This document shows, piece by piece, positions 34,714-46,863 of a DNA stretch of 64,000 bases. Each line of letters begins with the position of its first letter. Position 1 is the first letter of the stretch. The position numbers and the translations under genes are program-made. The DNA comes from Botryosphaeria dothidea (Eukaryota; Ascomycota; Dothideomycetes; Botryosphaeriales; Botryosphaeriaceae). The notes under the pieces are model-generated. The model was not told the DNA's origin and searched no databases. It saw nothing but the letters and a program-made list of their open reading frames with translations. The stretch is from contig WWBZ02000040.1 of the NCBI GenBank assembly GCA_011503125.2, positions 3,658,001-3,722,000 of the forward strand, read 5' to 3'.

Positions 34714-36381
34714 GATGGGTTATGGTTTAGGTATGTAGTCGATCTTTCGAACGCGGTCGCGAAGAGGGCGAGTCAACTGTTTGGGGGTTGAATGGGATTC
34801 GGCGGCGGTTAAGAGGACGGAATTGTGGCGGGACCGGGGGCTGACGGAATTTGATATTCCGCTTTGGCAGCGAGGGGGCCTTTATGTAGGCTGCAAACAC
34901 CAGCCACCATGGGGCGCTGGTGGAAGGATTTGAGATTGAGAGCAGCAGGTGTCTCGAAGGGCAACAATCAGACATGTCGCACGCCATATCAGGCTATTCG
35001 AGGCGACGGAGTTGCCTAGCGGAGAAGGCGAGTGGGCCAGCTGGGGGCCGATGCTAAAAGCTGACCTCAGACCCTGACCCCGCAGCGACACCTTGTTGGC
35101 CAGCGGCCATCACGGTGCCGGGGCCCCGCCATGCCGCTCAGCACGTGGATGTATCAGGGCGGCCAGATTCCGTTTCCGTTTCCCGTGATTCAAGCGAAGC
35201 CGAGGTGGACGGGGGCGAGAGCGGCAGTCGAAGGGAAGGGCGCGCGCAGTCGGCGCAAGGGAGATGGCGGGGCGCGGCGGGCGCGGCGGCCACGACTAAA
35301 CGCCAACCCGCTCGCGCCAGAATCACGCGTCGCCCCGGAACAACGATCAACGTGCCCACTCTTTCTTGTTGGTGACTCCCAGAACATCTGATTTCCCACG
35401 CTTTTTCATCGCCACTGTCTTTCTCTCTTGATTTCTCGATGTCTTCCCGAGACGTGAGATCTAGCCGTTACGCATTGTGACGTCGATACCCGCACGACCC
35501 AGCCATGCGCACAACTTACATGATCGAAATTCCGCCCAACTCCGATGCCACTGCCTTGGGAGATGATCGAATCCCGGTTGCCGGTTCTCTGATTGCCTAA
35601 TGCACGTTGTTGCTCGTCAAATGCTCCAACCAGCGGGTTCAGTGTTGCTCGGCTCACGAAGAGAGCCGCTCTGCTTTTCGACCCTCTTGACTCATGCCTC
35701 CAACATCCGTTTGTCCGCGTGTACCGAGGGGCTGTATCAATCAATGAACGCCTTGTAAGGGACAGATAGGAGATATGACATGTATGAAAGGAGTCGGAAG
35801 ACCCCGTACCTGACCTCCGACCGTCGGCAGCCCTCGATCTTTGCGTCATCCCACCATTGACTGCCGTGGTCTATGCGGAGACTCATCGCCCTCCACAATC
35901 AAGGAAGTGGAGAAATAGTCCCTGTCCCGATGCCTTGCCACTCAGCCAGGCAGTGTTGAAACGTCTTCTGGATATCAGCAATGCCGACTGAGAACCAAGT
36001 ATCGTAAACTGTTGCCGTCACTCAATTCGAACACTTCTTGCAACGATTGTAACTGCAATCACTAGCTCATTGATTCATGCACTGCTCCTATCTTGCGGCA
36101 AGATGAGCTTTGACGTATTGCAAAAAGTACGCATGGCAGCTGACCCAGTCAACAGGACGTGCACGCTTCCACCTTCTCGAACATCCACATCCGCATGATC
36201 CTTCAACTCCCCGGAAAACAAGGCTGACAATTTGATTCTAGAAGGCAATCACTCCGACAATACCGAGAAATGAACGAAGACACGCAGGATCCCCGCACTG
36301 TCACCAGCCACTCCACCTCCTTGTCATTTTCTCGGTCCCGCTCTAACTCCGAACCCGCATTGATCCTCATACGGGGAACAC
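34714..36381. other. Intergenic, no gene recognised
   Basis: Includes the 5' flank of the NTF2-like gene and the 3' flank of the FAD monooxygenase. The open frames are short and without domains. Confidence 0.45.
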
Positions 36382-38020
36382 TCAAGTCGTCACCCCCTCC
36401 GGTTGGACCTCCGGCTGCGCCTCCACCGCAAGCCTCTCCTGCGCACCATCATCCTCACCCTTCTCCATCTGCGCCACCCCCTGCTTGACCCCCTCCTTGA
36501 CCAGCGGCGACTGCATCAACGTCTCCCAATCGTGCACCATCAACGAGTTCTCCAGGCTGCTCATCACCGCCTCCTTCCCGCGCGGCCACATCTCCTCCTC
36601 GTACCTCACCACCGCCTCCCTCAGCGCCTGCGGGCTGCGCTCCCGCATCGCCTCGATCTGCTTGACGAACTGGTGGCAATCCAGAATCGCATTGTTCAGC
36701 CCCTGCCCGCGATGCGGCGTCATCGGATGCGCCGCATCGCCCGCCAGCGTGACCTTGCCACGGGCCGGGTGCCCTTCCCACCCTTGCGTCGGCCAGTAGG
36801 GCAGGTAGCTCGAGTAGGCGCGACGCCCCTCGTCGATGGCGCCGACGGCGCCGCGGAAGGGCTCGGCCGCGGCGAGCGCGCGCCGCTTCATGTCGCGGAT
36901 GATGGCCACGCTGTCGTCGGCGGAGTCGATGGGGCCCGTTTGCTTCCAGCCGAGCATGAACGTGAATTCCCAGTCGGCCGGGTCGGGCTTGCCGTAGGCA
37001 TCGTGAACTGAAGAACTTCACGTCAGCATCGAAGGGGAAAGAAGGGGAAAGAGTGGGTTAGAAAGGTTGCCTCCCCGCCTTACCTCCAAACCACATGAAC
37101 ATGCCGCTGGGATGGAAGGCGCAGGCGATGCGGTGGTGCAGCGCGCGCAGCGCCAGCGCTCTGTCGACGGGCAGCTTGGACTGTAGGATGGACAGCACGA
37201 TGCCCGAGTTCAGCAGCGCGCCCTTGTCCGGCCCCAGCAGGTGCTCGCGGACGGGCGAGTGCGCGCCCTCGGCGCCGACGAGGATCGTCGCCGTGTGCGT
37301 GGTGCCGTCCTGGAAGGTCGCGGTCACGCCGGGCCCGGAGGTCGTGTCGATGCTGACGAGGCGTTTGCCGTACTTTTTTTTTGTTAGTATGTCAGCGTCG
37401 AGGCATCGCGGATGGCGTGTACGAACGACCGGAGTTGCGGACAGGTGAGTTGCATTGTGGGATACGACCACGAAAAAGAAAAAAGACACACCCGGATATC
37501 AATCCCGCCCCCCATCACCCTCGCAAACTCCTTCCTCCGCAACCGCAGATAATATGGCGTGGGCACCCTGTGCATCAGCGCCCCCGTCGCGCCGTTGTAG
37601 ATCGGGAAGAACGCATCGGCCGTCGGCTCGACGTTGTCGACCTGCGCGGTGATGATCTTGCTCCGCACGTCCTCCGGCAGGCACGCCTCCAGCGGCGTCT
37701 GGGCCCAGTAGATCCCAAAGTCCCAGTCGCGGCTGCGCTGGTCGAGGCTGGCGTCCTGCTCGAAGACGGTGCAGGGGATTCCTGTCTGTCAAGAAAGAAA
37801 ACCGGCGCGCCGGGTCAACTTCCTTGCCAGAGGAACGGTCGATGGGTAAAACGAACCTTCCGTAGACCCTGAGCTATGAGGCGTCCACCGGATCCTGGGG
37901 TCACAAAGGCAAAATCATGAGTCGTGCGGTTGCAAGAGAGATGGATTTAAAAATGAAGGCGGGACGGGCCGTACCAGCTCCAATGACCATGACGCTGATG
38001 TCTTCGCCTGCGCTTCCCAT
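36382..38020 (-). CDS. FAD-dependent aromatic monooxygenase (PHBH/salicylate hydroxylase-like)
   Basis: Five exons are inferred: 38020-37975, 37894-37857, 37785-37492, 37372-37084 and 37007-36382, giving 430 residues; the second exon is only 38 nt. The FAD dinucleotide motif VIGAGSGG is formed across the first intron (residues 12-19). The middle motif reads ILVGAEGAHSPVREHLLGP; the usual DG is changed to EG. The third motif, LAGDAAHPMTPHRGQGLNNAI, is the GD motif that holds the FAD ribityl and pyrophosphate. Enzymes of this group hydroxylate phenolic or polyketide substrates with NAD(P)H and O2. There is no signal peptide, so it is intracellular. It lies in tandem, same strand, with a carboxylesterase and a tyrosinase, which suggests phenolic or polyketide chemistry but does not prove a cluster. 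Confidence 0.9.
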
Positions 38021-38506
38021 CTTGTCTGCTATTTGTCTCTCTTCTCGGATCAAACACTTTTCGTCTTCAATGAGTTATGCGGGGGCTGCTGTGTGACAGA
38101 AGGTTGTTTGGGACGAGGTGTTTCAACGCAAGCAACGAAGCAAGTTCCCCAATCTGTTGGGAAGAAGAAGCAGGTCAGGGAAAGCAAGCATTATTTAGCA
38201 AGCTCCCAAGCACATGGGACTTTACACGCCCACAGATCATTCATCCCAGGCTAAAGTTCTTTTACGGGACAAGCCGTTTGCTATTGGTGGTACAAGAAGC
38301 ATGAACCTGGCAGCGTTTGCCGCTCTTTCCCCACTTGTTCAAGCGAGAGCGGCACAGGTGGAGACGTTGAGTTCCGAGACAGAATCGCTTCAATTCTACC
38401 CACTAGATGAATAATTACTCCACTTGAAGATGTCCGTGAACCACCGTTGCGGAATGTCTTACGAGGAACAAGCTGGTAAAATCTCTCGTAAGCATGTCTT
38501 GCAAGC
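38021..38506. other. Intergenic between monooxygenase and carboxylesterase
   Basis: Holds the monooxygenase promoter and the esterase 3' flank. No gene or clear motif is seen. Confidence 0.45.
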
Positions 38507-40369
38507 TCAGTTCGACACCACCCGGTCCTGGGAATCGAAGAAGCTGCAGGCGGCGCTGTTATCGGGATCGCCTTGGACGCCGATCGAGTTGTAATTCACC
38601 TGCAGCACGCTAAACCCGACGCTCTGCCCGTCCGCAGCGCTACCGTTCCCCCCGCTGGAATAGGACGGCCAGAATGGCGCGCGCGGGTCGCGTAGCGGGT
38701 TCGGATCATGCGTGGCCGCGAAGCTGATCCAATAAGACGACATGATGTCTGCGAGCGTAGCGTTGTTGGCGTCTGGGAAGTTGATTTGCTTCGAGGTGAG
38801 AAATGGGCCTGTGGAGCCGTGAATTTCGGTTCCGGCCGCGAATATGAGCTTGAAAACTGCAGAAGCATTGTAGGCTTGGTCCGTGAATGCGGTCGCCATG
38901 TAATAGGTAGGGCAATTGATGATGAAGTCACCAAACCATGTCTGTCTCTGGAAGAATGTTGAATTGTATGCGCTCCGAGGATAGAGTTGGTACAAGCGGC
39001 TGAAGAAGGACGGTCCAGCTGAAGGAAAGACGTTCATAGCGTCCATGGTCTCCTCTTCCAAGGTATTCACCGATTGGTTTGAGAACCCGTACCCTTCGTA
39101 CGCCTCGTGGTCGAGAAGTATGGGGACTTTGTGAAAGTTTCCTTGTTTGAGTTCATTCCCTGGAAGCTGACGAATGAACTTGCCGTCTATGACGGGTCCC
39201 CAGTAAAAGGTGCCGAATCCATTTTGTGGACCTGGATAAGTTCGATTCTCCACTTGTTGATTGATGAATTGAAGGTCTGAGGACTTGCGACCACGGAGAC
39301 AAGTTAGATCTGTGCAATTAACGACCTGTAGGGCCGTACGGAATTGGCGTTCTTGAACGCTTTGACTTAGCATCGGGGTCCACCTGAGTATTCAAAGCGT
39401 CAATAAAAGACGGATACGAGCTCACAGAGATGCCGAAGGTCATTTGAGGGACAGGAACCTCCGGAGATAACTCACCATGGATATTCGGGAATAGCAGCTG
39501 AGAAGGGAGGTTGGTCAAAAGCACCGCCAGCAGTCAGCTGAAAGGTGACACTGCCTCCTCCAGCCGATCCGCCCCATATGGTGACTCGGTTCGGATCACC
39601 TCCGAAGGACTTGATATGTCGCTGGAGCCAATCAAGAGCAGCTCTTTGATCGAGTAGGCCCGCATTCAAGTCGCCCTTCTCGCTGACCTCAGCTCCGCCT
39701 AAGAACCCAAAGAACCCCAGCCGATATTGCACTTCCACATAGATGAGACTGCCTGTAATGAATCAGCATGAGCTCACCAGATCACCGGTCGGGTCTGCGG
39801 ACCATTAGCCTTGTGCACAATTGCATCGCCTGGAGAAAAGAGTTCCGGAGAGCCCAGTGTATATCCTCCGCCGTCTGTATATTTCCCTTGATCAGCTGAC
39901 AGTTGCTTTTTTCTTTGGTGTGGAGAAAACACATACGAAGCATTACAAATACCGGCAGCGAATCGCTGTCGGGGTTCTGTGGGGCTTTCACATTGAGCAC
40001 CAAACAGTCCTCAGACTGCGGCAGATCCTGGAGGTAATACTCCGGACCGAATGCCTCTCGAAATGACTCTGGACCTGCTTTGGCCAGGGAAAGTGGTTCT
40101 GCTTGGTAACAAATAGGAGGCGGTGTGGATGCATTAACGGTCTTGCCGGTGAAATTGTTTGAGGCCTCGATTGGCCGGGGCGCTCGCCAGCGAAGATCGC
40201 CCAATGGCGGCTGTGCGTAAGGGATTCCGTAGAAGTAATTGATCTGAGCGGTCTCATTTGTATAGCCTGTATAAGTGACGTAACCCAGGTTGGCCGTGGG
40301 CGGATCGGCTGCTGATGCCAACAGGATCAACGCACTCAGGCACAAAGCAGGACTGGCAGTTAACTTCAT
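38507..40369 (-). CDS. Secreted type-B carboxylesterase/lipase
   Basis: Four exons are inferred: 40369-39937, 39874-39778, 39748-39476 and 39383-38507, giving 559 residues, normal for the family. The signal peptide is MKLTASPALCLSALILLASA; an in-frame ATG nine nt upstream is an alternative start. Oxyanion-hole region: VFVMLHGGGYTLGS. Nucleophile elbow: WGGSAGGGS with Ser238; Gly replaces the more common Glu before Ser. The N-terminal YFYGIPYAQPPLGDLRW and SEDCLVLNV are cholinesterase/type-B signatures. The C-terminal GTEIHGS supplies the likely catalytic His. The C terminus has ISFAATHDPNP. The acceptor of exon 3 was chosen at ggcag to keep frame. Substrate unknown; extracellular ester hydrolysis is likely. 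Confidence 0.9.
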
Positions 40370-41767
40370 GGTAAGCAACAGACAAGGAGTGACCCGGTAA
40401 GATTATTTCACAGGTACAAGTTGAGGGCCCGAGACACTTATAAGTGCTGACAGCTGGGCCCACGGCAATTGACCAACAGCCAAGCGGTAGGTGACAGTAG
40501 TGCGAGGTGTAAGACAAACGGCAACGGGGTGGACTGGGATCTGGGGAAGCGGGGCTGTACCTGGAGGTGGAATGGGCCCGGATGTTGGGTGCGTTGGTAT
40601 TGAAGGCTTCGGCGGATCGAGCAGAGTGGGTTGCCTGGCCGGAGCTTCCGCATCTTCGGACTTCGTTAAGCCCAAAACGGCAGAAGACGACATATTCCAG
40701 ATGCTGATTAGTTTCTTGGCTGCTCTGCAGCTCTGCAACGGAGCTCCCACTGAGGAAGAAGTGGCGCGCGGGACATATTACGTGATATTACTGGAGGCGG
40801 CGAAGAGACTTTTGGTAATAATGTTCTTTATTAGTCCCACAGTATGGAAGCAAGCTTAATTAGCCGGCATGACTCCTGGTTGTAATGGAGATAGCCTCGA
40901 TTACCGATGGGCGGGAGAAGCTTAGCCCCCATGATCAGCCATGTGGGGTGTCGATCAATGAAAGTCGAGGAACGTGCGTACAGAGGAATACTGTAGCCTA
41001 TGGTTAGCGCCGAATGAAATAGGCCCATAGAAAAAGATGTAATCCGGTCGGCAGCGAGAAGTCGAGGTGTTCTTCCGGACATAAGTGCATTGTGTTTCTG
41101 GTGAGAATGCGATCCGGATAAATGTTCTAACTCGGTACGGGATTTTGTTGGTCGGAGGCTCTCTTGTAGAGACGGTGCGGTCGGACACGGCATTTCATGC
41201 TGTGCTACACGACAGACAGGGTGTTATCGCATCGTGGCATGCGTTGGACCCCGCAGCCATTACACATGCGGATAAATTGCGGCGACGGCCTCCTATCGAC
41301 CCGGGCAGCGGGACAGACGAGCGAGGAGAGTGTGAAATCAACGGCACGGAAGTGGGGACGACGACTCCCAGCTGACGATGATTGATGAGGGCGCGAGGTG
41401 AAGGATGTGTCGGTTGCGGAAGGAAGGAGAGCCGGATCCTGGCTGACACGCGCCTTCCTGCCGCTGCCCGCCCCGCACCTCCTGCCCGCCTCTTCCTTCC
41501 CCCTCGACCAAGTCTGCCTGCCTGCATTTCCAACATCTGCGCCCTCCTGCCGAGACATGCGGATCGCCTGCGAATGTAAGCTACACCGCCGACACGTCAG
41601 TCATTTTGTTGTGCACTGCTGTTAAACTCGATGTTGTGTCTCGTTCCACCGCCGTTTCTATCGACCATGTCACGAGCAAGCCACAACGTGCTTTACAATC
41701 CACAAACCGAATATCATTACTTATGTTATATGCTTCCATACCCGGCCACTTCGATCATACCACGCTT
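40370..41767. other. Intergenic, esterase promoter side, with palindromic copy C
   Basis: No gene is recognised. The left part is the esterase promoter region; the right part is the tyrosinase 3' flank. The palindromic element at 41059-41135 lies about 690 bp upstream of the esterase start. Confidence 0.45.
41059..41135. repeat. Palindromic element, copy C (diverged)
   Basis: Left arm contains gtcgaggtgttcttccggac, right arm gatccggataaatgttctaa. Outer-end spacing is 66 nt, as in copy A. Arm identity is lower than in copy A, but the right arm aligns clearly with the right arm of copy B. Confidence 0.5.
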
Positions 41768-43554
41768 TCACAAATACAGCTCGTCGTAGTCGTAGCAGAG
41801 CGCTCCACCTCGAATGTCCATCACGTCACCCACACGCACCCAGCTGGAGTTTGACAGAGGCCCAAAGTGCATCTGGTAGTCCAGCGTGATGTTCTTGTAC
41901 GGAATGTCACCGTTGAAGTTGAACGGGTACGCGAACTGCGTGTCCGGTCCGGCGATGTCCTTGACGCGAGTCTCCAAGTCTGCGGTGCCGTAATCTGTCA
42001 GCATGCACCATCTCCCACCTCTCTGGTTCTTTTCCCGGAAATGCACGTACCTTGGCTCTCCCAAGTCCACCAGATGCGGTCCATGTTTGCGTGGTGCAGG
42101 AAGAATAGCGGCTGTACCACCTGTCAGTTGTTCCCAAAGCCACAGCTATTGCAGGAAGGAAAACTTACGTCCGACGGACTGTTGTACAGGTCCCCTATGT
42201 CACCCAGCTCTCCGCCAACTCCCAAGTGACCACCTCCATGATAAGTCAGGCCATCAACATCAACTCTCCCCTGAGTGACAATATCAAATTCCTGGAACGT
42301 CTGCCCGACAAGAGCTCTCTCCACCACGATAATGTTCAACTTCTGGGAAGCAAGCCATGGGCTGATGTCACGCGTGAAGCAGCGAGGGTTGTAAGCGGTA
42401 GAGTCTGTGCATATCAGCTATTGGTCTTCATGTTCAGATAGTCTATAAGGATGTCGACGCACTGTTCGGCCCCATATGGACCGTGTAGTTTCTGAACGGA
42501 CCCGTAGTGACGCAACCTTAAATTCGCGTTAATTTCATCATGAAACCTCGCAAACAAAGAGCAGCGCCTATTGAACTTACCACCGCCTGTCTTGCCCGGA
42601 ATATGCAGACGCACGCTCGTGTCATTGCTGCTGTCGATATAGTAGCCATTTCCGCCGAAGCCCGTGTCCGGGTCGAAGATCGGCGACTTCAGGAACCCAT
42701 CCTCAGTGGCATCCAAGGTCCAGTCTGGCGAAGGGTGTTAGTATAAAGTCTGGCATGTAGGCAAGATGTGAAAGCGTCTTGCGGAGCAGACTTGGAGGAA
42801 ACACGCACCCCAGTACCTGATGTGCTGTTAGCTGAGTTGGACATTATTGTATCTGTTTTGCGTAGTGACTTACGGCTGACCGCTTTCCCAGCCACACTCG
42901 TTGCGCAGAGCTGATTCATATGCGGCAACGTAATACCTGTGCCAGCTGCACTCTTACGTGAGTTATCGGACCAGTAAAGTTGCGGCGAACTTCCGACATA
43001 CGCTTGGAAATGTCCCTATAATGAACAGTGAGGTTAGTAACTCGTATGATCAAAGCCCCGCTTTACAGAAGACGTACTACAAAGTGGACATAGTCTGTTT
43101 CGTTGATGTGTCCGGCAACGAAATCGTCGTATCGGGTGCGGGCGCCGGCGAAGAAGGATGTTGTCCTTGCACCCTTGGCCTGCAAGCACTGGACGGCGCT
43201 GATGTACGAAGCTTTCTCATCATTAGACAAATTTCTCCTAGAGAATAAAACAGTCAGCTTCTGCCAATATTAATCCCACCATATGCTTGGATAGGTGAAT
43301 AAGCGCGGCATATCGTTGGGTAACTGATGTAATGCTTTGAAGGCAGAAACGATGATGGTAGCCATACAGTTACAGTCAATCGTATCACCAGGCTTTCCAA
43401 GCAGAACTCCATCACAATGCCTGAAGGAACATTTCTCGACAAGGCACGGGTACTTTTTCACCTACCATTCTTTTCGGACCGGAGCGTTCGAGCAGATCGC
43501 CGAAACAAGAGGGCTTAGCGCGAGGACGGCCAAGAGAGTCTTGAACGACGCCAT
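41768..43554 (-). CDS. Secreted tyrosinase (type-3 copper oxidase)
   Basis: Ten exons are inferred: 43554-43466, 43237-43078, 43015-43002, 42945-42874, 42816-42809, 42724-42581, 42516-42463, 42404-42169, 42111-42051 and 41994-41768. All phases fit and give 354 residues. Two exons are tiny (14 nt and 8 nt). Signal peptide: MASFKTLLAVLALSPLVSA. CuA ligands are His73 (GHINETD), His81 (YVHF) and His90 (QAWHRYYV); CuB ligands are His236 and His240 (YHGGGHLG) and a His of FFLHHANMDRIWW (265/266). ECGWESGQPYWDWT is typical of the family. No long C-terminal shielding domain is present, so it belongs to the short secreted tyrosinases, resembling OrsC-type proteins. Known reaction: o-hydroxylation of monophenols and oxidation of diphenols to quinones. 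Confidence 0.93.
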
Positions 43555-43664
43555 TTTCCTTGAAAAGAAGACCAAGATCTCAAAAGAAGAAACAAGATTC
43601 AGGGCAAGCAATGCGGCTCAGCCAAAGTCAAGCTATTCAAGCACGACTGGGCATTTTCTTGGTT

Positions 43665-43670
43665 CTTATA
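43665..43670 (-). promoter_or_regulatory. Candidate TATA box of the tyrosinase gene
   Basis: On the minus strand TATAAG lies about 111-116 nt upstream of the ATG at 43554. Confidence 0.35.
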
Positions 43671-44782
43671 CAAAGTCGACCACCGGAGACCGCGTAAGAG
43701 GACCGGACTGAGCGATATCGGAAACACGGCCACCGACGTCAAAACTTATTAGGGAACGCCCTGATTCGTGGGAATGCCTGTTGCCATGTAGAAGAAGGAT
43801 GCATTACGAGCAATAGAAAAACAAAGCGATTCGTATCCGAGCCAGGGCGAGAGTGCTTTGTGGGACCCGACGGCTTGTGCTCGCCCAAATTATGGGATGG
43901 AGGGTGGGTGCAGAGGCCTACTGGTGAACATCAAGCCACCGAGAGTAGCGAGAGAAGTGGAGGCCTGGTGCGAAAGAAGGGAAGAATCCTTTAAATAAAG
44001 ATAAGATCGGACTCCGATGTAGGAAAAACTGCATACGCAATTACAAGGCCCAGAAAATGTATCCGTAAAAACATTTCGCGTGGGTGGTAGGCAGAATCTG
44101 TACAAACCTCAGACCTCGCACGCTGTTGCGCACTACCTTCAACGTGCTTTTTTGTTGTGATATGCCGCACGATATTATGGCCGGAAGATCGTTCTAGACA
44201 CGCTCTTGGAGATCTGCGATGCATTCAGCCCTCCAATTGCCACGCGGCAGATGTGGCGCTAGATAATGACATGCGTCAATTGGATCAGGGAAAGATTCTG
44301 AGGCACACCAACACGGAGATCGCGCCATGGGAGGTTCTGCACCGGGCCTGTTTACGGTGGTAGCTCCGGGTAGTGCCCGAACAGCCGACGAATGCGTTTC
44401 GAAACGTGTGCCAGATTGAACATAGCCGAACATCTTTAAAACTTGGAGCCGCATAGTCTGCGAGCTGCTTGAGTCGCACCCCTGTAACAAGAGCCGAGTT
44501 TCACCCTATCGTTCACAGTCGGCCCTGTGCATGGCATGATTGAACCGTATGTGAGCCAGTGGTGTTGGAGGCAAAAGGCAACGTCATCATTTCCAGTACT
44601 TGTTGCTGTAAGCGAGACGGATTTGGAAGGAGGTACAAGTAAGGGAGAGCCACCGGAGCCACTAGATGCATTAGCAAGATTCTTGTACAAACGTCTGCGT
44701 GCTATCGTCATTGATTCTGCTCGAGGAATCATCTGCGAGATAAATTCTAATCATTTTACAACAAAAGGGGTGAGAGCGTGGG

Positions 44783-44856
44783 AAGTTGAAGCACCTGTCC
44801 GGATGTGAACGTGACCGGTGTTCTAAACTTGCATCCCGATGAACGCTTCAACTCCT
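44783..44856. repeat. Palindromic element, copy B (diverged)
   Basis: Left end gaagttgaag and right end cttcaactcc are inverted copies. The inner parts gtccggatg and catcccgatg are also related. Spacing of outer ends is 63 nt. A TATAAA sequence follows within 10 nt, as an AT-rich box follows copy A. Confidence 0.55.
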
Positions 44857-46863
44857 CTCTATAAAGACATGTTGCAACATTTAGGAAACCGACCTCTTTC
44901 CTCGTCCAGACTATCCTTTGTCGCTGTTAGTAGGACAAAAAGGAAGGCTTATCGTATATATTAACCTTTGTTTTTCTGAGTGGAAGACTTGCCTGTTTTG
45001 CTCCGTCAGCCAGTCACGCGAGAACGAACTTCTACTGCGTTTGCATCTGATATAGTATGGCGAGACATGCAGATACCGCGATAACTAGATGATCGGAGAA
45101 CACGAAAATATGACCACTCGTCTCTTTGGGAGCCGAAGAACTCTGGCTAGGTCACTTAACTGTCCTCCGGCACTCGAAGATCCCAGAACTGGAACCATCT
45201 TCCTACTGTAGAGGATTCGCATGAAAATTTAGTATTCCGGCCAAGTCCGCTCACGAGAAAATTATCTTCTCGGCCGATGCTCCCCGGGTGGAACTTGGGC
45301 ACAGTGTTTGCCAAGTACTGGGAAAGGTGCAATTCCTTTGGAACCAAGAAATCGGCAGCACCATTAGTACGTAGCAGATCGATACCGGCAGTGGAAATAT
45401 GCATCCCTGGGAAGGAGTACGATCGTGGACAAGAGATCTCTACCGGAATGCAGGAACGCGATGTGCGAATATGGAGTAGATGCATCGACAACGCGGGCTC
45501 CTGTGTAACACACTTCTTGGTCTAGTTGGCATCTCCCAGTTTCTGGCTCATGTGAAGGAGCCTTTCACTGGGTTTTCGGAAATGAACAACATCCGAACCC
45601 GAGGAGGATCCGATGGGCGCATCTCATCGAGACTTCGAGAAAGCGGAATGCACTTGATGCGGACGAGGTCGGACGAAAGCGCACTAAAGGGTCTTGGGTG
45701 TCGTACGTGTTGATATCCGGCTTCAAGTAGAATGGCCAACAAAGGCAGCGGAGAAAGGCGCGGCAATGTGACCGAGCCGTTCTGGTTTCCCACGGGACGA
45801 AGACCACTGCTGTAGTGGGAATAGAACGGCTTGGCTCGAGATTTGGCAACGGCGGTGATACTAGGTGCGGCTACATCAAAGGGATGAGAGCACAGAGCGT
45901 ATGGCGCGAGTGAGCGGAGCGGCGCAAGCCATTGGCATCGGCGGATGGCGGCAGAGGGTCTGCCAAGAGCTGGTCAGCAGACGGCGGCGCTGACACTGGA
46001 AGCGGAGGAACGGGGAGGAGTGGGGTGACCTTTGTGGAGATTGGGCGGAGATTGTCAGATCGGTGAGCCGCCGTCATTCTGGTTCGCTGGACGTTTGACA
46101 GACGGGCGAGATGAGCGAATTCAAGGAAAGGCTCGGTTGAGCATTCTTCCGACATGGGCTGGGCAAGGACGGCAAGGTTCAGGCGACCGGGCTGGAATGG
46201 GCGCTGATGAAGCGAAACGTAAACTCAATGACATTGTGACTTCAAGTAGCTCGCGGTTTATCGAGGCGGCTCTGCGGGCGACCATTCTTGATAGAGTTGC
46301 GGTGTTGTTGAGCTCCATGGCGAAGAGCACTAGCACGCGGGTCGGGCTTCGCAAATGCTTGGAGGCGGGGAGGCTGTCGGCAAAAGGGCATGGCGCAGGC
46401 GGCGAGGGAGAGGAGCGCGTGGAAGAGCGACTTGGCCCGCAGTTTACCCCAGACTGCAGCGCTCGAACGGGCCGATTTCCCCATGGAGGTGGGCGTGAGG
46501 GTGGGCCACAGTAAGAGCGAGCGTTCCGCCACCACTGCGGGGAGCCATCCTAAGCCTTGCCCGGTTACATCGCCCGCGCTTGGCCTGGACAAGCTCGCTC
46601 CTTTCGGTCATTGAGCGACCTTCCTCTCAACCCGGCACTGTGCTCTCGGCTTGCAAATCGCCCTGGTGGAGGCGTGTTCCAGCGCCAGGAAGCCGGCGGC
46701 CAAATGCCTGCAACTCTGTCTGCTATGACCCACGTAGCCCGCTCTTTAAGGTCGCCCGCTTCCCCACGATTTTTGTCGAGTGTGGAGAGTCAATCGCCAT
46801 CCACTCTCCCCAGCACCCTCGCCCTTTCCATTCTAGAATTGTCTCTTTCGCGCGTCGCCCACC

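Larger units (their letters stand above)
43555..46863. other. 3.3 kb intergenic, tyrosinase and MFS promoters, possible gene remnants
   Basis: No intact gene is recognised. Minus-strand frames at 45156-45491 (ending GRWFQFWDLRVPEDS) and 45548-45793 look partly protein-like but have no domain and no workable splice between them; they may be remnants. A palindromic copy is at 44783-44856, followed by a TATAAA at 44860-44865. The right end is the MFS promoter. Confidence 0.4.
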
